A stretch of 64,000 nucleotides of DNA from Paractinoplanes brasiliensis (GTDB lineage Bacteria > Actinomycetota > Actinomycetes > Mycobacteriales > Micromonosporaceae): assembly GCF_004362215.1 (NCBI RefSeq), contig NZ_SNWR01000001.1:6306001-6370000 (forward strand), written 5' to 3'. This document shows, piece after piece, positions 8,363 through 17,209 of the stretch. The translations under genes and the position numbers were made by a program. The stretch's first letter is position 1, and each line of letters opens with the position of its first letter. The notes beneath the pieces are model-generated. The model searched no databases, was not told the DNA's origin, and saw only the letters and a list, made by a program, of their open reading frames with translations.

Positions 8363-10792
8363 TCACACTCCGGTGGGAACGGCGGCCTCCCGGCGCCGCA
8401 GCACGGCCCGCACCACTTCCAGGGCCCCCGCCGCGACGAGGGCGATGCCCGCCGCCGTCCACGGGCCGCGCAAGCCGATCAGCTCCAGCTGGAAGAACTC
8501 CTGCAGGAACGGCACGACCATCACCAGCGCGAACGCGCCGGCCATGCAGCCGACCAGGGCGAGCCGCCACCAGGTGTACGGCCGGGCGATGATCGCCAGT
8601 GCCCAGAGCGCGACCAGGAAGAGCGTCAGCGTGGCGCACGACGTCTCCGCGGCCAGGTTGCCGTCGTAGATGCCGCGGGCGACGAAGTAGGACGTGAGCG
8701 TCGCCCCGGCGCAGAGCACACCGGCGGGCGCCGCGAAGCGCAGCACGCGCCCGACGAAGTTGGGTCGCGCCCGCTCCGAGTTCGGGGCGAGGGCCAGGAA
8801 GAACGCCGGGATGCCGATGGTGAGCGAGCCGATGAGCGTGAGGTGCCGGGGCAGGAACGGGTAGGGCACCTGGGCCAGCACCACGACGATCGCCAGCAGC
8901 ACCGAGTAGGCCGTCTTGGTCAGGAACAGGTTGGCCACCCGCTCGATGTTGCCGATCACCCGGCGTCCCTCGGCGACGACCGAGGGCAGGGCCGAGAAGT
9001 TGTTGTCCAGCAGCACGATCTGGGAGACCGCGCGGGCCGCCGGGCTGCCCGAGCCCATCGCGACACCGATGTCGGCGTCCTTGAGGGCCAGCACGTCGTT
9101 GACGCCGTCGCCGGTCATCGCCACGGTGTGCCCGCGCGCCTGCAACGCGCCGACGATCTCGCGCTTCTGCTGCGGTCCGACCCGGCCGAAGATGGTGTGG
9201 TCCTCGACGTAGCCGGCCAGGCGCTCGGGATCGTCCGGCAGGTTCCGGGCGTCGACCGGGTTGTCCGAGCCGGGCAGCCCCAGCGCCCGGGCGACGGCGC
9301 CGACCGAGCGGGCGTTGTCGCCCGAGATCACCTTGGTGGACACGCCCTGACCGGCGAAGTAGTCCAGCACCTCGGGCGCGTCCGACCGCAGCCGCTGCTT
9401 GATCACCACCAGGGCGGCGGGCACCACGGCCGAGCCGGGTTGCGTGGTCGACGGCGACCCGGCGCCACGCACCAGCAGGAGCACCCGCAGGCCCTCGGCG
9501 CCGTAGCCGTCCGCGGTCTGCAGCACCGGGTGGCCGGCCGGCAGGAGCGCGTCCGGCGCGCCCAGGATCCAGCTGCTCTCCTCGCCGGTGGGGGTGGCGA
9601 AGGTGGCGCCGCTCCAGCGCCGGGCGGAGGAGAACGGCACGGTCTCGCGGGTGACCCACCCGGCCGGCGCCGGGAACGCGTCCCGGATGGCGACCATGCT
9701 GGGGTTCGGCCGCTGGTCGGCGGCGCCGAGAGCGCCCAGCACGTCGGCGGCCGGCGCGTCCGGGTCGAGCACGTCGATGCTCTGCACGTCCATCGTCGTG
9801 TCGGTCAGCGTGCCGGTCTTGTCCAGGCACACCACGTCGACCCGGGCCAGGCCCTCGATGGCCGGGAGTTCCTGCACGAGGCACCGTTGCCGGCCGAGGC
9901 GGACGATGCCGACCGCGAACGCCACCGACGTCAGCAGGACGAGGCCCTCGGGCACCATCGGCACCAGGCCACCGACCATTCGCCGTACGGCCTCGGGCAC
10001 GTCGTTGCGGTTGACCAGCAGCTGACTGATCACGAGCGCGATGCCGGCCGGGATGATCGCGTACGTGACGAACGTGAGGATCTTGTTGACGCCCTTGCGC
10101 AGTTCCGAGTCGACCAGGGTGAACCGGCGCGCCTCCTCGGCCAGCTGCGCGGCGTAGGCGGCCCGGCCCACCCGTGTGGTGCGGAACCGGCCGGCGCCGG
10201 CGACGACGAAGCTGCCCGACATGATCGGGTCGCCCGGCCGCTTGAGCACCGGGTCGGCCTCGCCGGTCAGCAGCGACTCGTCGATCTCGAGGTTGTCCGA
10301 CACCAGCGCCTGGCCGTCGACCGGCACCCGGTCGCCCGGGCCCAGCTCGACGATGTCGTCGAGGACCAGCTCCGAGGCGCCCACCTGCACGGTGGCGCCG
10401 TCCCGGCGTACCTGGGGACGGGTCTCGCCGACGATGGCGAGCCGGTCGAGGGTGCGCTTGGCCCGCACCTCCTGGATGATGCCGATCAACGTGTTGGCGA
10501 TGATCACGCCGCCGAAGAGGGCGTCCTGGATCGGTCCGACGATCAGGATCATGACGAACAGAACGCCGATGATGGCGTTGATCCGGGTCAGCAGGTTGGC
10601 CCGGACGATCTCGCCCATGCTGCGGCTGGAGCGCACCGGCACGTCGTTGACCTGGTTCGCGGCGACCCGCTCGGCCACCTCGGCGGCGCTCAGCCCGAGC
10701 TCCGGATCGGACAGCGGGCGCTGCCCTCCCGGTTCGTCCGGTGGCGCCACGCCCGAGCCGGGCGCGAGCGCGGGGTCAGCTGGCTTGTTCAC
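8363..10792 (-). CDS. P-type cation-transporting ATPase, CtpE-like
   Basis: 809 aa integral membrane protein. Motifs in order: TGEADP in the actuator domain (family TGES), the M4 motif MVPEGLV, phosphorylation site DKTGTLT with Asp324, and hinge motif TGDGVND. Transmembrane helices lie at about 70-110, 250-320 and in the C-terminal 200 residues. The PEGL M4 motif and overall layout match actinobacterial CtpE-type ATPases, which export or import divalent cations (CtpE has been linked to calcium). The actual ion cannot be read from sequence. The GTG start overlaps the stop of the SARP gene by 4 bp (GTGA), so the pair is translationally coupled. Confidence 0.85.
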   Translation of the reverse strand: MNKPADPALAPGSGVAPPDEPGGQRPLSDPELGLSAAEVAERVAANQVNDVPVRSSRSMGEIVRANLLTRINAIIGVLFVMILIVGPIQDALFGGVIIANTLIGIIQEVRAKRTLDRLAIVGETRPQVRRDGATVQVGASELVLDDIVELGPGDRVPVDGQALVSDNLEIDESLLTGEADPVLKRPGDPIMSGSFVVAGAGRFRTTRVGRAAYAAQLAEEARRFTLVDSELRKGVNKILTFVTYAIIPAGIALVISQLLVNRNDVPEAVRRMVGGLVPMVPEGLVLLTSVAFAVGIVRLGRQRCLVQELPAIEGLARVDVVCLDKTGTLTDTTMDVQSIDVLDPDAPAADVLGALGAADQRPNPSMVAIRDAFPAPAGWVTRETVPFSSARRWSGATFATPTGEESSWILGAPDALLPAGHPVLQTADGYGAEGLRVLLLVRGAGSPSTTQPGSAVVPAALVVIKQRLRSDAPEVLDYFAGQGVSTKVISGDNARSVGAVARALGLPGSDNPVDARNLPDDPERLAGYVEDHTIFGRVGPQQKREIVGALQARGHTVAMTGDGVNDVLALKDADIGVAMGSGSPAARAVSQIVLLDNNFSALPSVVAEGRRVIGNIERVANLFLTKTAYSVLLAIVVVLAQVPYPFLPRHLTLIGSLTIGIPAFFLALAPNSERARPNFVGRVLRFAAPAGVLCAGATLTSYFVARGIYDGNLAAETSCATLTLFLVALWALAIIARPYTWWRLALVGCMAGAFALVMVVPFLQEFFQLELIGLRGPWTAAGIALVAAGALEVVRAVLRRREAAVPTGV

Positions 10793-11682
10793 GAAAGTTC
10801 TCCGATCGGGCCGGGGGTCGTCCGGGGCAGGGAACCACGTACGCGGTCGAGCACCGCGCCGGTCTGTGGGGGAAAAGCGCTATCCGCCCGTCTTGTCGGG
10901 TCTACTGAGGATAAGGGCTCGTCCCGCCGGAGGATCGCCAGGTGCAGCCGCTGCAACTCCGGCGAGATGTCGATGCCCAGCTCGCCGCGGAACGTCGCCT
11001 CGGCCTGGCGGTACGCGTCCAGCGCGGACGAGACGTCCCCGGTGAGATACAGCGCCGTCACGAGGTATTGCCAGCCCCGCTCGCGCAGCGGGTGGGCCGC
11101 CACCACGTCTCTGAGCTCCCGGACGACGGCGCCGCTCTCGCCGCAGGCGATCCGGGCCGCGATGAACTGCTCGCGCACCCCCATCCGCTGCTCGTTCAGC
11201 GCCTCCAGTCGAGACGTCAGCGACCTCGACCCCGAGACGTCCTCGCCGGCCGCGCCGCGCCAGTGCCGCAGGGCCGCGCCCAGCAGCGTGACGGCCCGGC
11301 CTGTCCGCCCCTGCCGCATCTCGGCGGCGCCGAGCGCGGCCAGCCGCTGGAAGTCGGTCACGTCCACGTCCTCGGGCGGCACCGACAGCAGGTAGGACGA
11401 GGACTGACCGGGTGCGCTGCCGCGCAAGGTCGTCAACGGTGATCCTTCGCCGGGGCCCGACCGCCGCAGGACGCGGCGCAGGGCGGTCACGTAGGTGCGC
11501 AGGTTCGCCGGCGCCGACGGTGGTGGAGTGTCCCAGAGCATGTCGATGAGAGCTTCCGTCTTGACCCGCCTCCTGCCCTCCAGCAGCAGGACGGCCGCCA
11601 GTGCCCGGACCCGGGGCGACGACACCGGTGCCGGACCGTCGTCGCCCAGGATCTCCAAGGGGCCCAGGATCTTGAACCTCAT
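10789..11682 (-). CDS. SARP-family transcriptional activator
   Basis: 297 aa, the size of the small SARPs (DnrI, ActII-ORF4). N-terminal OmpR-like winged helix (residues 1-95: FKILGPLEIL, RALAAVLLLEGRRRVKTEALIDMLW, LRTYVTALRRVLR) followed by the bacterial transcriptional activator domain (about 100-245: DVTDFQRLA, ALRHWRG, ERGWQYLVTALYLTGDVSSALDAYRQ). ATG start at 11682 preceded by a GGAGGTGGAG stretch. SARPs bind direct repeats with 11- or 22-bp phasing near the -35/-10 and switch on antibiotic clusters. This is the best candidate for the pathway-specific activator of the adjacent lipopeptide genes, several of which carry such repeats. First gene of a two-gene operon with the P-type ATPase. 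Confidence 0.9.
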   Translation of the reverse strand: MRFKILGPLEILGDDGPAPVSSPRVRALAAVLLLEGRRRVKTEALIDMLWDTPPPSAPANLRTYVTALRRVLRRSGPGEGSPLTTLRGSAPGQSSSYLLSVPPEDVDVTDFQRLAALGAAEMRQGRTGRAVTLLGAALRHWRGAAGEDVSGSRSLTSRLEALNEQRMGVREQFIAARIACGESGAVVRELRDVVAAHPLRERGWQYLVTALYLTGDVSSALDAYRQAEATFRGELGIDISPELQRLHLAILRRDEPLSSVDPTRRADSAFPPQTGAVLDRVRGSLPRTTPGPIGELS

Positions 11683-11790
11683 CGTGCTCCACCTCCGCCC
11701 CGCGCCGAGCGTGCCGCGAATATGCGTTCGCTGTGCCGGTCATCCGGATAGTGGAGTTCGTCGATTGATTTTCGTATCCGGAGGTAACGC
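11683..11790. promoter_or_regulatory. Divergent promoter region, SARP gene and phospholipase gene
   Basis: 108 bp between two divergent starts, with an AT-rich patch around 11756-11777. The rightward gene has a good RBS, GGAGG seven bases before ATG 11791. No TATAG-type repeat like those in front of the biosynthetic operons was seen here. Confidence 0.4.
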
Positions 11791-12318
11791 ATGCGCCGTC
11801 CAGGTCACCTTCTCTTGATCCTCGCGATCAGCATCGGTCTCGTGACCGGAAGCGCGGGCGCGGCCGTTGCCGCGGCGCCGACAAAGGCCGAAGTTCTGGC
11901 GAGCTGGACGCAGACGAGTGCGGCGAGCTACGCGAGCTGGAACTCCGCCCGGCAGAACCAGCAGGACTGGGCCCAGTACAGCTTCGACTGGTCCACCGAC
12001 TACTGCACGACGAGCCCGGACAACCCGCTCGGGTTCAATTTCGAGCTGGCCTGTTACCGGCACGACTTCGGTTATCGCAACTACCGCGCGGCGGGACAGT
12101 TCGACGCGAACAAGGACCGCGTTGACAGCGCCTTCTACCAGGACCTTCAGCGCAGCTGCGACACGTACGGCAGCGTGGTCCGCCCCGCCTGCGACGCTCT
12201 GGCGTGGACCTATTACCAGGCGGTGCGGATCTTCGGGTTCCTGGTGGTGACCGACGCCGACATCGAACGGGCGAAGCGCATCAAGGAAGCCTCGGAACGG
12301 CAGGCCGCGAACCGCTGA
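11791..12318 (+). CDS. Secreted prokaryotic phospholipase A2
   Basis: 175 aa. Signal peptide 1-28 (RR near the start, hydrophobic core, AAVAAAP cleavage zone). The mature domain has the prokaryotic PLA2 signature CYRHDFGYRN with catalytic His91-Asp92 and four cysteines (72, 88, 123, 134) that can form two disulfides, as in the streptomycete PLA2 family. It should hydrolyse the sn-2 ester of extracellular phospholipids, with calcium. ATG start supported by GGAGG seven bases upstream. Single gene ending in a strong hairpin. Its position beside a lipopeptide lipid-loading operon could be chance, or it could release fatty acids or protect membranes; no direct evidence. Confidence 0.85.
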   Translation: MRRPGHLLLILAISIGLVTGSAGAAVAAAPTKAEVLASWTQTSAASYASWNSARQNQQDWAQYSFDWSTDYCTTSPDNPLGFNFELACYRHDFGYRNYRAAGQFDANKDRVDSAFYQDLQRSCDTYGSVVRPACDALAWTYYQAVRIFGFLVVTDADIERAKRIKEASERQAANR

Positions 12319-12336
12319 CGCAAGGGGTTCGGCCAT

Positions 12337-12372
12337 GGCGCCGCCGGGAGGAACACCTCTCCCGGCGGCGCC
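12337..12372. terminator. Strong bidirectional hairpin terminator
   Basis: Perfect 14-bp stem, GGCGCCGCCGGGAG (12337-12350) against CTCCCGGCGGCGCC (12359-12372), with an 8-nt loop. It lies between the convergent phospholipase and panD genes and marks the left end of the lipopeptide lipidation operon. Confidence 0.75.
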
Positions 12373-12423
12373 GCTCGTCAGCGCGTACGGTGGAATTTCG
12401 GTTTCCTTACCGAGGTGAGCGGG

Positions 12424-12852
12424 TCAGCCGGCGGCGGCCGTGAGGTTGCCCGGGACGGCCTGGGCTGCCATGCCGGGCACCACGGCGGCCGGGTCGGCGC
12501 CGAGTTCCAGGATGCGGTTCTTGGCGTCGACGTGAACGACGCGCGGTTCATAGGTGCGGGCCTCGGCATCGCTGAGCGCAAGGTACGAAATGATGATGAC
12601 GAGGTGACCGGGGTGGACCAGATGTGCGGCCGCACCGTTGATGCCGATGACCCCGCTGCCGGCCTCGCCGGGGATGGTGTACGTCTCCAGGCGAGCCCCG
12701 TTGGTGATGTCGACGATGTGGACCAGTTCCCCGGGCAGCAGGTCGGCTGCCTCGAGCAGGTCGGTGTCGATGGTGACCGAACCGACGTAGTGCAGGTCGG
12801 CCTGGGTCACGGTGGCGCGGTGGATTTTCGACTTGAGCATCGTCCGGAACAT
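12424..12852 (-). CDS. panD: Aspartate 1-decarboxylase (pyruvoyl enzyme precursor)
   Basis: 142 aa, the normal size of PanD. All hallmark residues are present: Lys9, His11 and Arg12 near the N-terminus, the Gly24-Ser25 self-cleavage site that makes the pyruvoyl group (HYVGSVTID), Arg54, and Thr57-Tyr58. The enzyme converts L-aspartate to beta-alanine. It is the last gene of the thioesterase-FAAL-dehydrogenase operon, 39 bp after the dehydrogenase stop, with GAGG before its ATG. Normally panD sits with panB/panC for pantothenate, and none of those is here. With an NRPS starter module that looks beta-alanine-specific in the same cluster, I infer it is a dedicated precursor gene rather than the housekeeping copy. 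Confidence 0.95.
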   Translation of the reverse strand: MFRTMLKSKIHRATVTQADLHYVGSVTIDTDLLEAADLLPGELVHIVDITNGARLETYTIPGEAGSGVIGINGAAAHLVHPGHLVIIISYLALSDAEARTYEPRVVHVDAKNRILELGADPAAVVPGMAAQAVPGNLTAAAG

Positions 12853-12891
12853 CGGGTCCTCTTCACGAAGTAGGCGGATCAGCGGGAAAGC

Positions 12892-14583
12892 TCAGATCTC
12901 GGTGAGCAGGGACGGGTGGGTGACGCCACCGGCGAGCACCAGGTCGGCAAGGTCGTCGAAGGCCTCGTCGTCAACTCCGGCCGCGCCGAGGCCGTCGAGG
13001 GCCAGGGCCAGGCAGGCGCGCGCCCACAGCGCGGACCGCCACAGCGCCTGGTCGTGCCGGCGGGGATTGCGGAGCCAGACCAGAAGGGCGGCCGCGCCGG
13101 CGAAGACCAGTTCGTAGCGCTCGGCGAGCCGGAAGGCGGCGGTGGCCGTGTCGCGGGCCCGCGGCTTGTACCGTCGCAGCTCCTCGTGCAGGGCGTCGGC
13201 CACGTCGACCAGCCTTTCGGCTGCCGCCGCCAGCGCGGGTGGCGCTCCGGCCGCCGCCTCGGGCAGTGCTCGCACCACGGCACACCCCTCCCGCGACGTC
13301 AGCCGCAGACGCTTCGGGTCGAGGGCGGGCAGAGGCAGGCCGAGGTCGGCGGCGAGGGGCGGCGAAGCGAGCTGAGGCCAGCCGTAGGTGCGGGCCAGGA
13401 CGGGGAACTGGCTGATCAGCGCATGGCGGTTGACCGGCGTGCTGCCGTCGAAGATGGCCACGATCTGGTGGTCGCGTTCGAGCTTCTGCATGGCGCCGTG
13501 GGCGTACTCCTCGGTGAGGAAGCCACGGGTGCCGAGCAGTTCGGCCCCCTCGTCGAGGACCTGCTGCACCACGCTCGGCACGAACGCCTTGGCGATCGCG
13601 GAGACCACGCTTTGCTCCTCGGGGGCGGTGTGCACGGACCGCAGCGCGACGGTGGCGGTGGCCTCGGCGAGCAGCAACCCGGCCGCCATCCGCCCGACAC
13701 CGCGACGGACCACGGGCAGACCGGCGAGGCGCCGGCCGTAGAGCGCTCGTTCGTGGACGAAGCCGGTCACCAGCGGCAGGGCGTGGTCGGCCGCGCCCAG
13801 CGACAAGGCGGTGCACGTCGTACGGGTCAGCTGCAGGCCCTTCAGCACAGTCTCGACGCCGCCGCCCACGCTGCCGACCAGCGCCCCGGCGTCGACCTCG
13901 GCCCCGTCGAGCCGGAACCCGCTGATGTCGGCGCCCCGGATGCCATGGGTGCGGACCTTCGGCGCGTACGTGATGGACCCGGCGTCCAGCCGGCGCTTGT
14001 CGACCAGGAACAGGCTGAACCCACGGGGGCCGCCGTCCGGGTCGGTGCGGGCGAGCACGCACACCTGATCGCCCCGGGTCGCGTTGTTGATGAGCCATTT
14101 GTCGCCGTCGAGGCGCCACCGCCCGTCGGCCGTGGCGACCGCGCTCAGCTCACCGGCCAGCAGGTCGCTGCCGTGGTTGCGTTCGCTGAGGCCCCACGAG
14201 ACGACCGCCCCGTTGCCGACCTCTGCGCCCAGACGCGAGGCCTGCTCGTCCGTCCCGCTCACCCACACCGACACGGCCCCGAGGAAGGTCTTGCCGTGGG
14301 CGATGGCGACGGTCAGGTCACGGGCGGCGACCAGGCGCAGGAGCCCGGCCAGCTCGCCGATCTCGGCCAGCGACCCACCGTGCGCGACCGGCACGTAATG
14401 CCGGGCCAGGCCGAACTCGTCGAGCGCGGCGCAGGCGGCGGCCGGGAACTCGGACCGGCTGTCCAACTCGGCCAGGACCGCCGGGTCGAACCCGCCGCCC
14501 GGAGCGGCCCAGGTCGTCAGCGCGGCCTCGAGCCGGGCGAGGTCGGGATGCGTGGGCGGGGTGACCGCCGTCGGCGCGTTCAC
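12892..14583 (-). CDS. Acyl-CoA dehydrogenase-like flavoprotein (acyl chain desaturase 1)
   Basis: 563 aa, longer than housekeeping acyl-CoA dehydrogenases (about 380-400). It resembles the large ACADs of lipopeptide clusters such as ramoplanin and friulimicin (from memory). FAD-binding and substrate segments are visible: WGLSERNHGSD, DGDKWLINNATRGDQ, FSLFLVDKRR, and a C-terminal part with MQKLERDHQIVAIFDGSTP. Expected to introduce an alpha,beta double bond into the fatty acyl chain bound to CoA or ACP. The GTG start at 14583 overlaps the FAAL stop (GTGA), so it is translationally coupled. A second, paralogous ACAD lies at 23062. Substrate chain length cannot be told. Confidence 0.85.
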   Translation of the reverse strand: MNAPTAVTPPTHPDLARLEAALTTWAAPGGGFDPAVLAELDSRSEFPAAACAALDEFGLARHYVPVAHGGSLAEIGELAGLLRLVAARDLTVAIAHGKTFLGAVSVWVSGTDEQASRLGAEVGNGAVVSWGLSERNHGSDLLAGELSAVATADGRWRLDGDKWLINNATRGDQVCVLARTDPDGGPRGFSLFLVDKRRLDAGSITYAPKVRTHGIRGADISGFRLDGAEVDAGALVGSVGGGVETVLKGLQLTRTTCTALSLGAADHALPLVTGFVHERALYGRRLAGLPVVRRGVGRMAAGLLLAEATATVALRSVHTAPEEQSVVSAIAKAFVPSVVQQVLDEGAELLGTRGFLTEEYAHGAMQKLERDHQIVAIFDGSTPVNRHALISQFPVLARTYGWPQLASPPLAADLGLPLPALDPKRLRLTSREGCAVVRALPEAAAGAPPALAAAAERLVDVADALHEELRRYKPRARDTATAAFRLAERYELVFAGAAALLVWLRNPRRHDQALWRSALWARACLALALDGLGAAGVDDEAFDDLADLVLAGGVTHPSLLTEI

Positions 14584-16352
14584 GGGGCCGGCACCAGGTC
14601 GTCGTGGTCCAGGTGCAGCGCGGTCAGCTGCCGCTGGAGGAACAGGTCGCGCATCTCGGTACGTTTGATCTTGCCGCTGGTGGTGCGCCGGATGCCGCCG
14701 CGGCGCAGCAGCGCGACGCCGCCGAGCCTGGTCCCGAACTCGCGGGCCACCGTCTGCCGCATGCCCTGGGCGAGGTCGGCCAGGTCCTCGGGGACCAGCC
14801 GGCCCCGGATCTCGTGGGCCACCACCAGCACGTCGTTGCCGGTGCGCCCGTGCGGCACCGCGAACACGGCCCCCACGCAGCCGTCCAGCTGCCGATGCTG
14901 CATCCGCAACTCGTGCTCGATGTCCTGCGGGTAGAGGTTGCGGCCCCGGATGATCAGTGTCTCCTTGATCCGGCCGGTCACGTACAGCTCGCCGTCGTGC
15001 AGGGCGCCCAGGTCACCGGTGCGCAGGAAGCCGTCCTCGCCGCCCGCCGTGCGCTGGTGGAAGGTCTCCGCGGTGGCGGCCGGATGCTCCCAGTAACCGG
15101 GGCTGATGCTCTCGCCGCGCAGCCAGATCTCGCCCACCTCGCCCTCGGGGAGCACTCGCCGCGACCGCGGGTCGACGATGCGGATGTCCAGGTGCGGGGT
15201 GTAGCCGCAGCTGACCAGCTCACGGGCCGGGGCGCCCGGCTTCGCCTCGGTGAGGCGGTGGGACTCGAGCCGCGCCGGATCGACCCGTCGCACCTTCGGC
15301 CGCCGGTGCGGCGCGGCGGAGACGAACACCGTGGCCTCGGCCATCCCGTACGCCGGCACCACCGTACGGGGGTCCAGCCCGGCCGGTGCGAAACGCCGGC
15401 GGAAGGCGTCCAGGACCTCGGCCCGTACGGGCTCGGAACCGTTGATGGTGTGCTTCCAGCCGGACAGGTCGAGCTTGGCGATCTGCTCGTCGGAGACCCG
15501 CCGCACGCACAGGTCGTAGGCGAAGTTGGGCGCCGCGGTGAAGTTGAGTCCCAGTTCGCTGACCATCTGCAGCCACAGGTGCGGCCGTTTCAGGAAGCTC
15601 GACGCGCTCATCAGCATGGTCGGCAGCCGCATCGCCAGCTGGGGGAGGATCAGGCCCATCAGGCCCATGTCGTGGTAGTTCGGGATCCAGGCGCCGCAGC
15701 GGGTGTCCGGCCCCAGGCCGAAGGCCTTGCGGTGGCTATCGGCGTTGTGCAGCAGGTTGCCGTGGGTGATCTGCACGCCCTTGGGATCGGACGTCGAGCC
15801 CGAGGTGTACTGCAGGACCGCGAGGGTGTCGCGATCGGCCGCCACGATCCGGCAGGCGCCGGGATCGGCGGGCACCTCGGCGTCGGTGGCCAGCACGGCG
15901 GCGTCCGGCAGAGTGCCCTCGGCCCAGGCGGCCACCGGCTCGTGGCTCGCCGCGTCGGTGAGGACGAAGGCCGCGCGTGAGTTGCGGGCGATCGCCGCGG
16001 CGCGCCGCTGCTCGTGCTGGTACGCGCCGGGCACCGGGGCCGGCAGCGCGACCATGCCGGCGTACAGGCAGCCGACCAGGGCGGCGACGAACTCGGGGCC
16101 GTTGGGATAGAACAGCAGTACCCGGTCGCCGGCGGCCCCGCGGTGCTGCAGCCAGGCCCCGATCCGCCGGGCGTGCTCGTCCAGGACGGCGTACGACCAC
16201 CACGTCACCCCGTCCGGCTCGCCGGGGTCGGTGACCAGAGCCACCGCGTCGCGGGTGGGGCACGAACGTACGTGCTCCCGCAGCAACGCCGTGATGCTTG
16301 CCGCACCGGCCAGGTCGATGGGGGGAAACGGCTCGGCGTTCATGTCCTGCAT
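14580..16352 (-). CDS. Fatty acyl-AMP ligase (FAAL), lipid loader
   Basis: 590 aa member of the ANL superfamily. Adenylation core motif LQYTSGSTSDPKGV (about residues 180-194), WIPNYHDMGLMG, FAAL/FadD-type NGSEPVR, YGMAEAT, RTGDLG and GRIKETLIIRGRNLYPQDIE. The last two together are typical of FAALs, which pass acyl-adenylates to an acyl carrier protein rather than CoA. It probably activates the fatty acid and loads the stand-alone ACP at 24838. The start is ATG 16352, eight bases after GAGGG inside the end of the thioesterase gene. Three bases separate the two genes. Second gene of the leftward lipid operon. Confidence 0.92.
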   Translation of the reverse strand: MQDMNAEPFPPIDLAGAASITALLREHVRSCPTRDAVALVTDPGEPDGVTWWSYAVLDEHARRIGAWLQHRGAAGDRVLLFYPNGPEFVAALVGCLYAGMVALPAPVPGAYQHEQRRAAAIARNSRAAFVLTDAASHEPVAAWAEGTLPDAAVLATDAEVPADPGACRIVAADRDTLAVLQYTSGSTSDPKGVQITHGNLLHNADSHRKAFGLGPDTRCGAWIPNYHDMGLMGLILPQLAMRLPTMLMSASSFLKRPHLWLQMVSELGLNFTAAPNFAYDLCVRRVSDEQIAKLDLSGWKHTINGSEPVRAEVLDAFRRRFAPAGLDPRTVVPAYGMAEATVFVSAAPHRRPKVRRVDPARLESHRLTEAKPGAPARELVSCGYTPHLDIRIVDPRSRRVLPEGEVGEIWLRGESISPGYWEHPAATAETFHQRTAGGEDGFLRTGDLGALHDGELYVTGRIKETLIIRGRNLYPQDIEHELRMQHRQLDGCVGAVFAVPHGRTGNDVLVVAHEIRGRLVPEDLADLAQGMRQTVAREFGTRLGGVALLRRGGIRRTTSGKIKRTEMRDLFLQRQLTALHLDHDDLVPAP

Positions 16353-16355
16353 GCT

Positions 16356-17129
16356 TCAGACCCTCACGGTTGGTGTGGTGGACGTCGACAGCACTTCGGC
16401 CAGCGCGGCCAGGATCGGGGGCTCGTCGGTGAGGTAGAAGTGGCCGCCCGGGAAGTCGCGCAGCCCGAATCCGGCCCGGGTGAAACCCGACCAGGCGGCC
16501 AGCTCGGCCCGGTTCACCTCGGGATCGTCGACCCCGCCGAAGGCGACGATCGGCGCGCCGACGGCCACGGCGCCGCGCCGGTAACCGGCGAGCAGCCGGT
16601 AGTCGGCCCGGATGGCCGGCAGCACCAGGCCGAGCAGCTCGGGATCCCGGGCCAGCTCGCCGAACGACTCGTCGCCGCGGGCGATCTCGGCCGCCAGCTC
16701 CTGGTCGGTGAGCAGGTGCTTGTCGCCGGTCTCGCGCTGGTCGGGGGCGCGGGAACCGGAGACGATCAACAGGTCGACCACGGGGCCGTGCCGCCGCTCG
16801 AGCTCCAGCGTCACCTCGTACGCGACGACGGCGCCCATGCTGTGGCCGAAGAGGACCAGCGGCGACCCGGCGAGCGGGCCCAGCGCGTCCGCGATCGGCC
16901 CGGCCAGCTGCTCGACCGAGGTCGCCGGGGGTTCCCGGAGCCTGTCCTGGCGGCCGGGATACTGCACCGCGTGCACGATGGTGCCCACGGGCAGACCGTC
17001 CTGCCAGGTCCGGTACGCATTCGCTGTCCCGCCGGCGTGCGGCAGGCACACCAGGCGGCGTCCGGCGACCGTCGAGCAGGGCGCGGGCCGCAGCCAGCGA
17101 TCGGAAGACCGCAAACCGTCTGTGATCAT
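16356..17129 (-). CDS. Type II thioesterase (external alpha/beta hydrolase)
   Basis: 257 aa, typical of TEII proteins of NRPS/PKS clusters. Nucleophile elbow GHSMG with Ser97, likely acid Asp201 or Asp202, His230 in GGHFYL, and the N-terminal LVCLPHAGG strand-turn. The start is ATG 17129, since GGGAGG lies seven bases upstream; a longer frame back to 17165 exists but has no RBS. The usual role is clearing mis-primed carrier proteins. Because the last NRPS module has no fused thioesterase, it might also take part in release, but TEII enzymes are not known as efficient macrocyclases. First gene of the lipid operon, about 55 bp downstream of a TATAG-repeat promoter. Confidence 0.9.
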   Translation of the reverse strand: MITDGLRSSDRWLRPAPCSTVAGRRLVCLPHAGGTANAYRTWQDGLPVGTIVHAVQYPGRQDRLREPPATSVEQLAGPIADALGPLAGSPLVLFGHSMGAVVAYEVTLELERRHGPVVDLLIVSGSRAPDQRETGDKHLLTDQELAAEIARGDESFGELARDPELLGLVLPAIRADYRLLAGYRRGAVAVGAPIVAFGGVDDPEVNRAELAAWSGFTRAGFGLRDFPGGHFYLTDEPPILAALAEVLSTSTTPTVRV

Positions 17130-17174
17130 GAGTTCGCCTCCCATATCCGGCGAGGGCGAGTACACCGGTGACCG

Positions 17175-17190
17175 CTACATCGTTTCTATA
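17175..17190 (-). promoter_or_regulatory. TATAG-type 11-bp repeat before the thioesterase operon
   Basis: On the minus strand, TATAG (17190-17186) is followed 11 bp later by TGTAG (17179-17175), in the context CGTCTATAGAAACGATGTAG. The block CGTCTATAG[A/G]AACG is also found in front of the rightward dehydrogenase gene at 22993-23006. It lies about 45-60 bp before ATG 17129, so it could be the -10/operator region. Confidence 0.5.
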
Positions 17191-17209
17191 GACGCCGACG
17201 TCCGAGGGA

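Noticed and set aside
12424..12852. panD as the housekeeping pantothenate gene
   Set aside because: Not excluded, but there is no panB, panC or coaX nearby, it closes a lipid-loading operon, and a beta-Ala-like A domain is in the cluster, so a pathway role is preferred.
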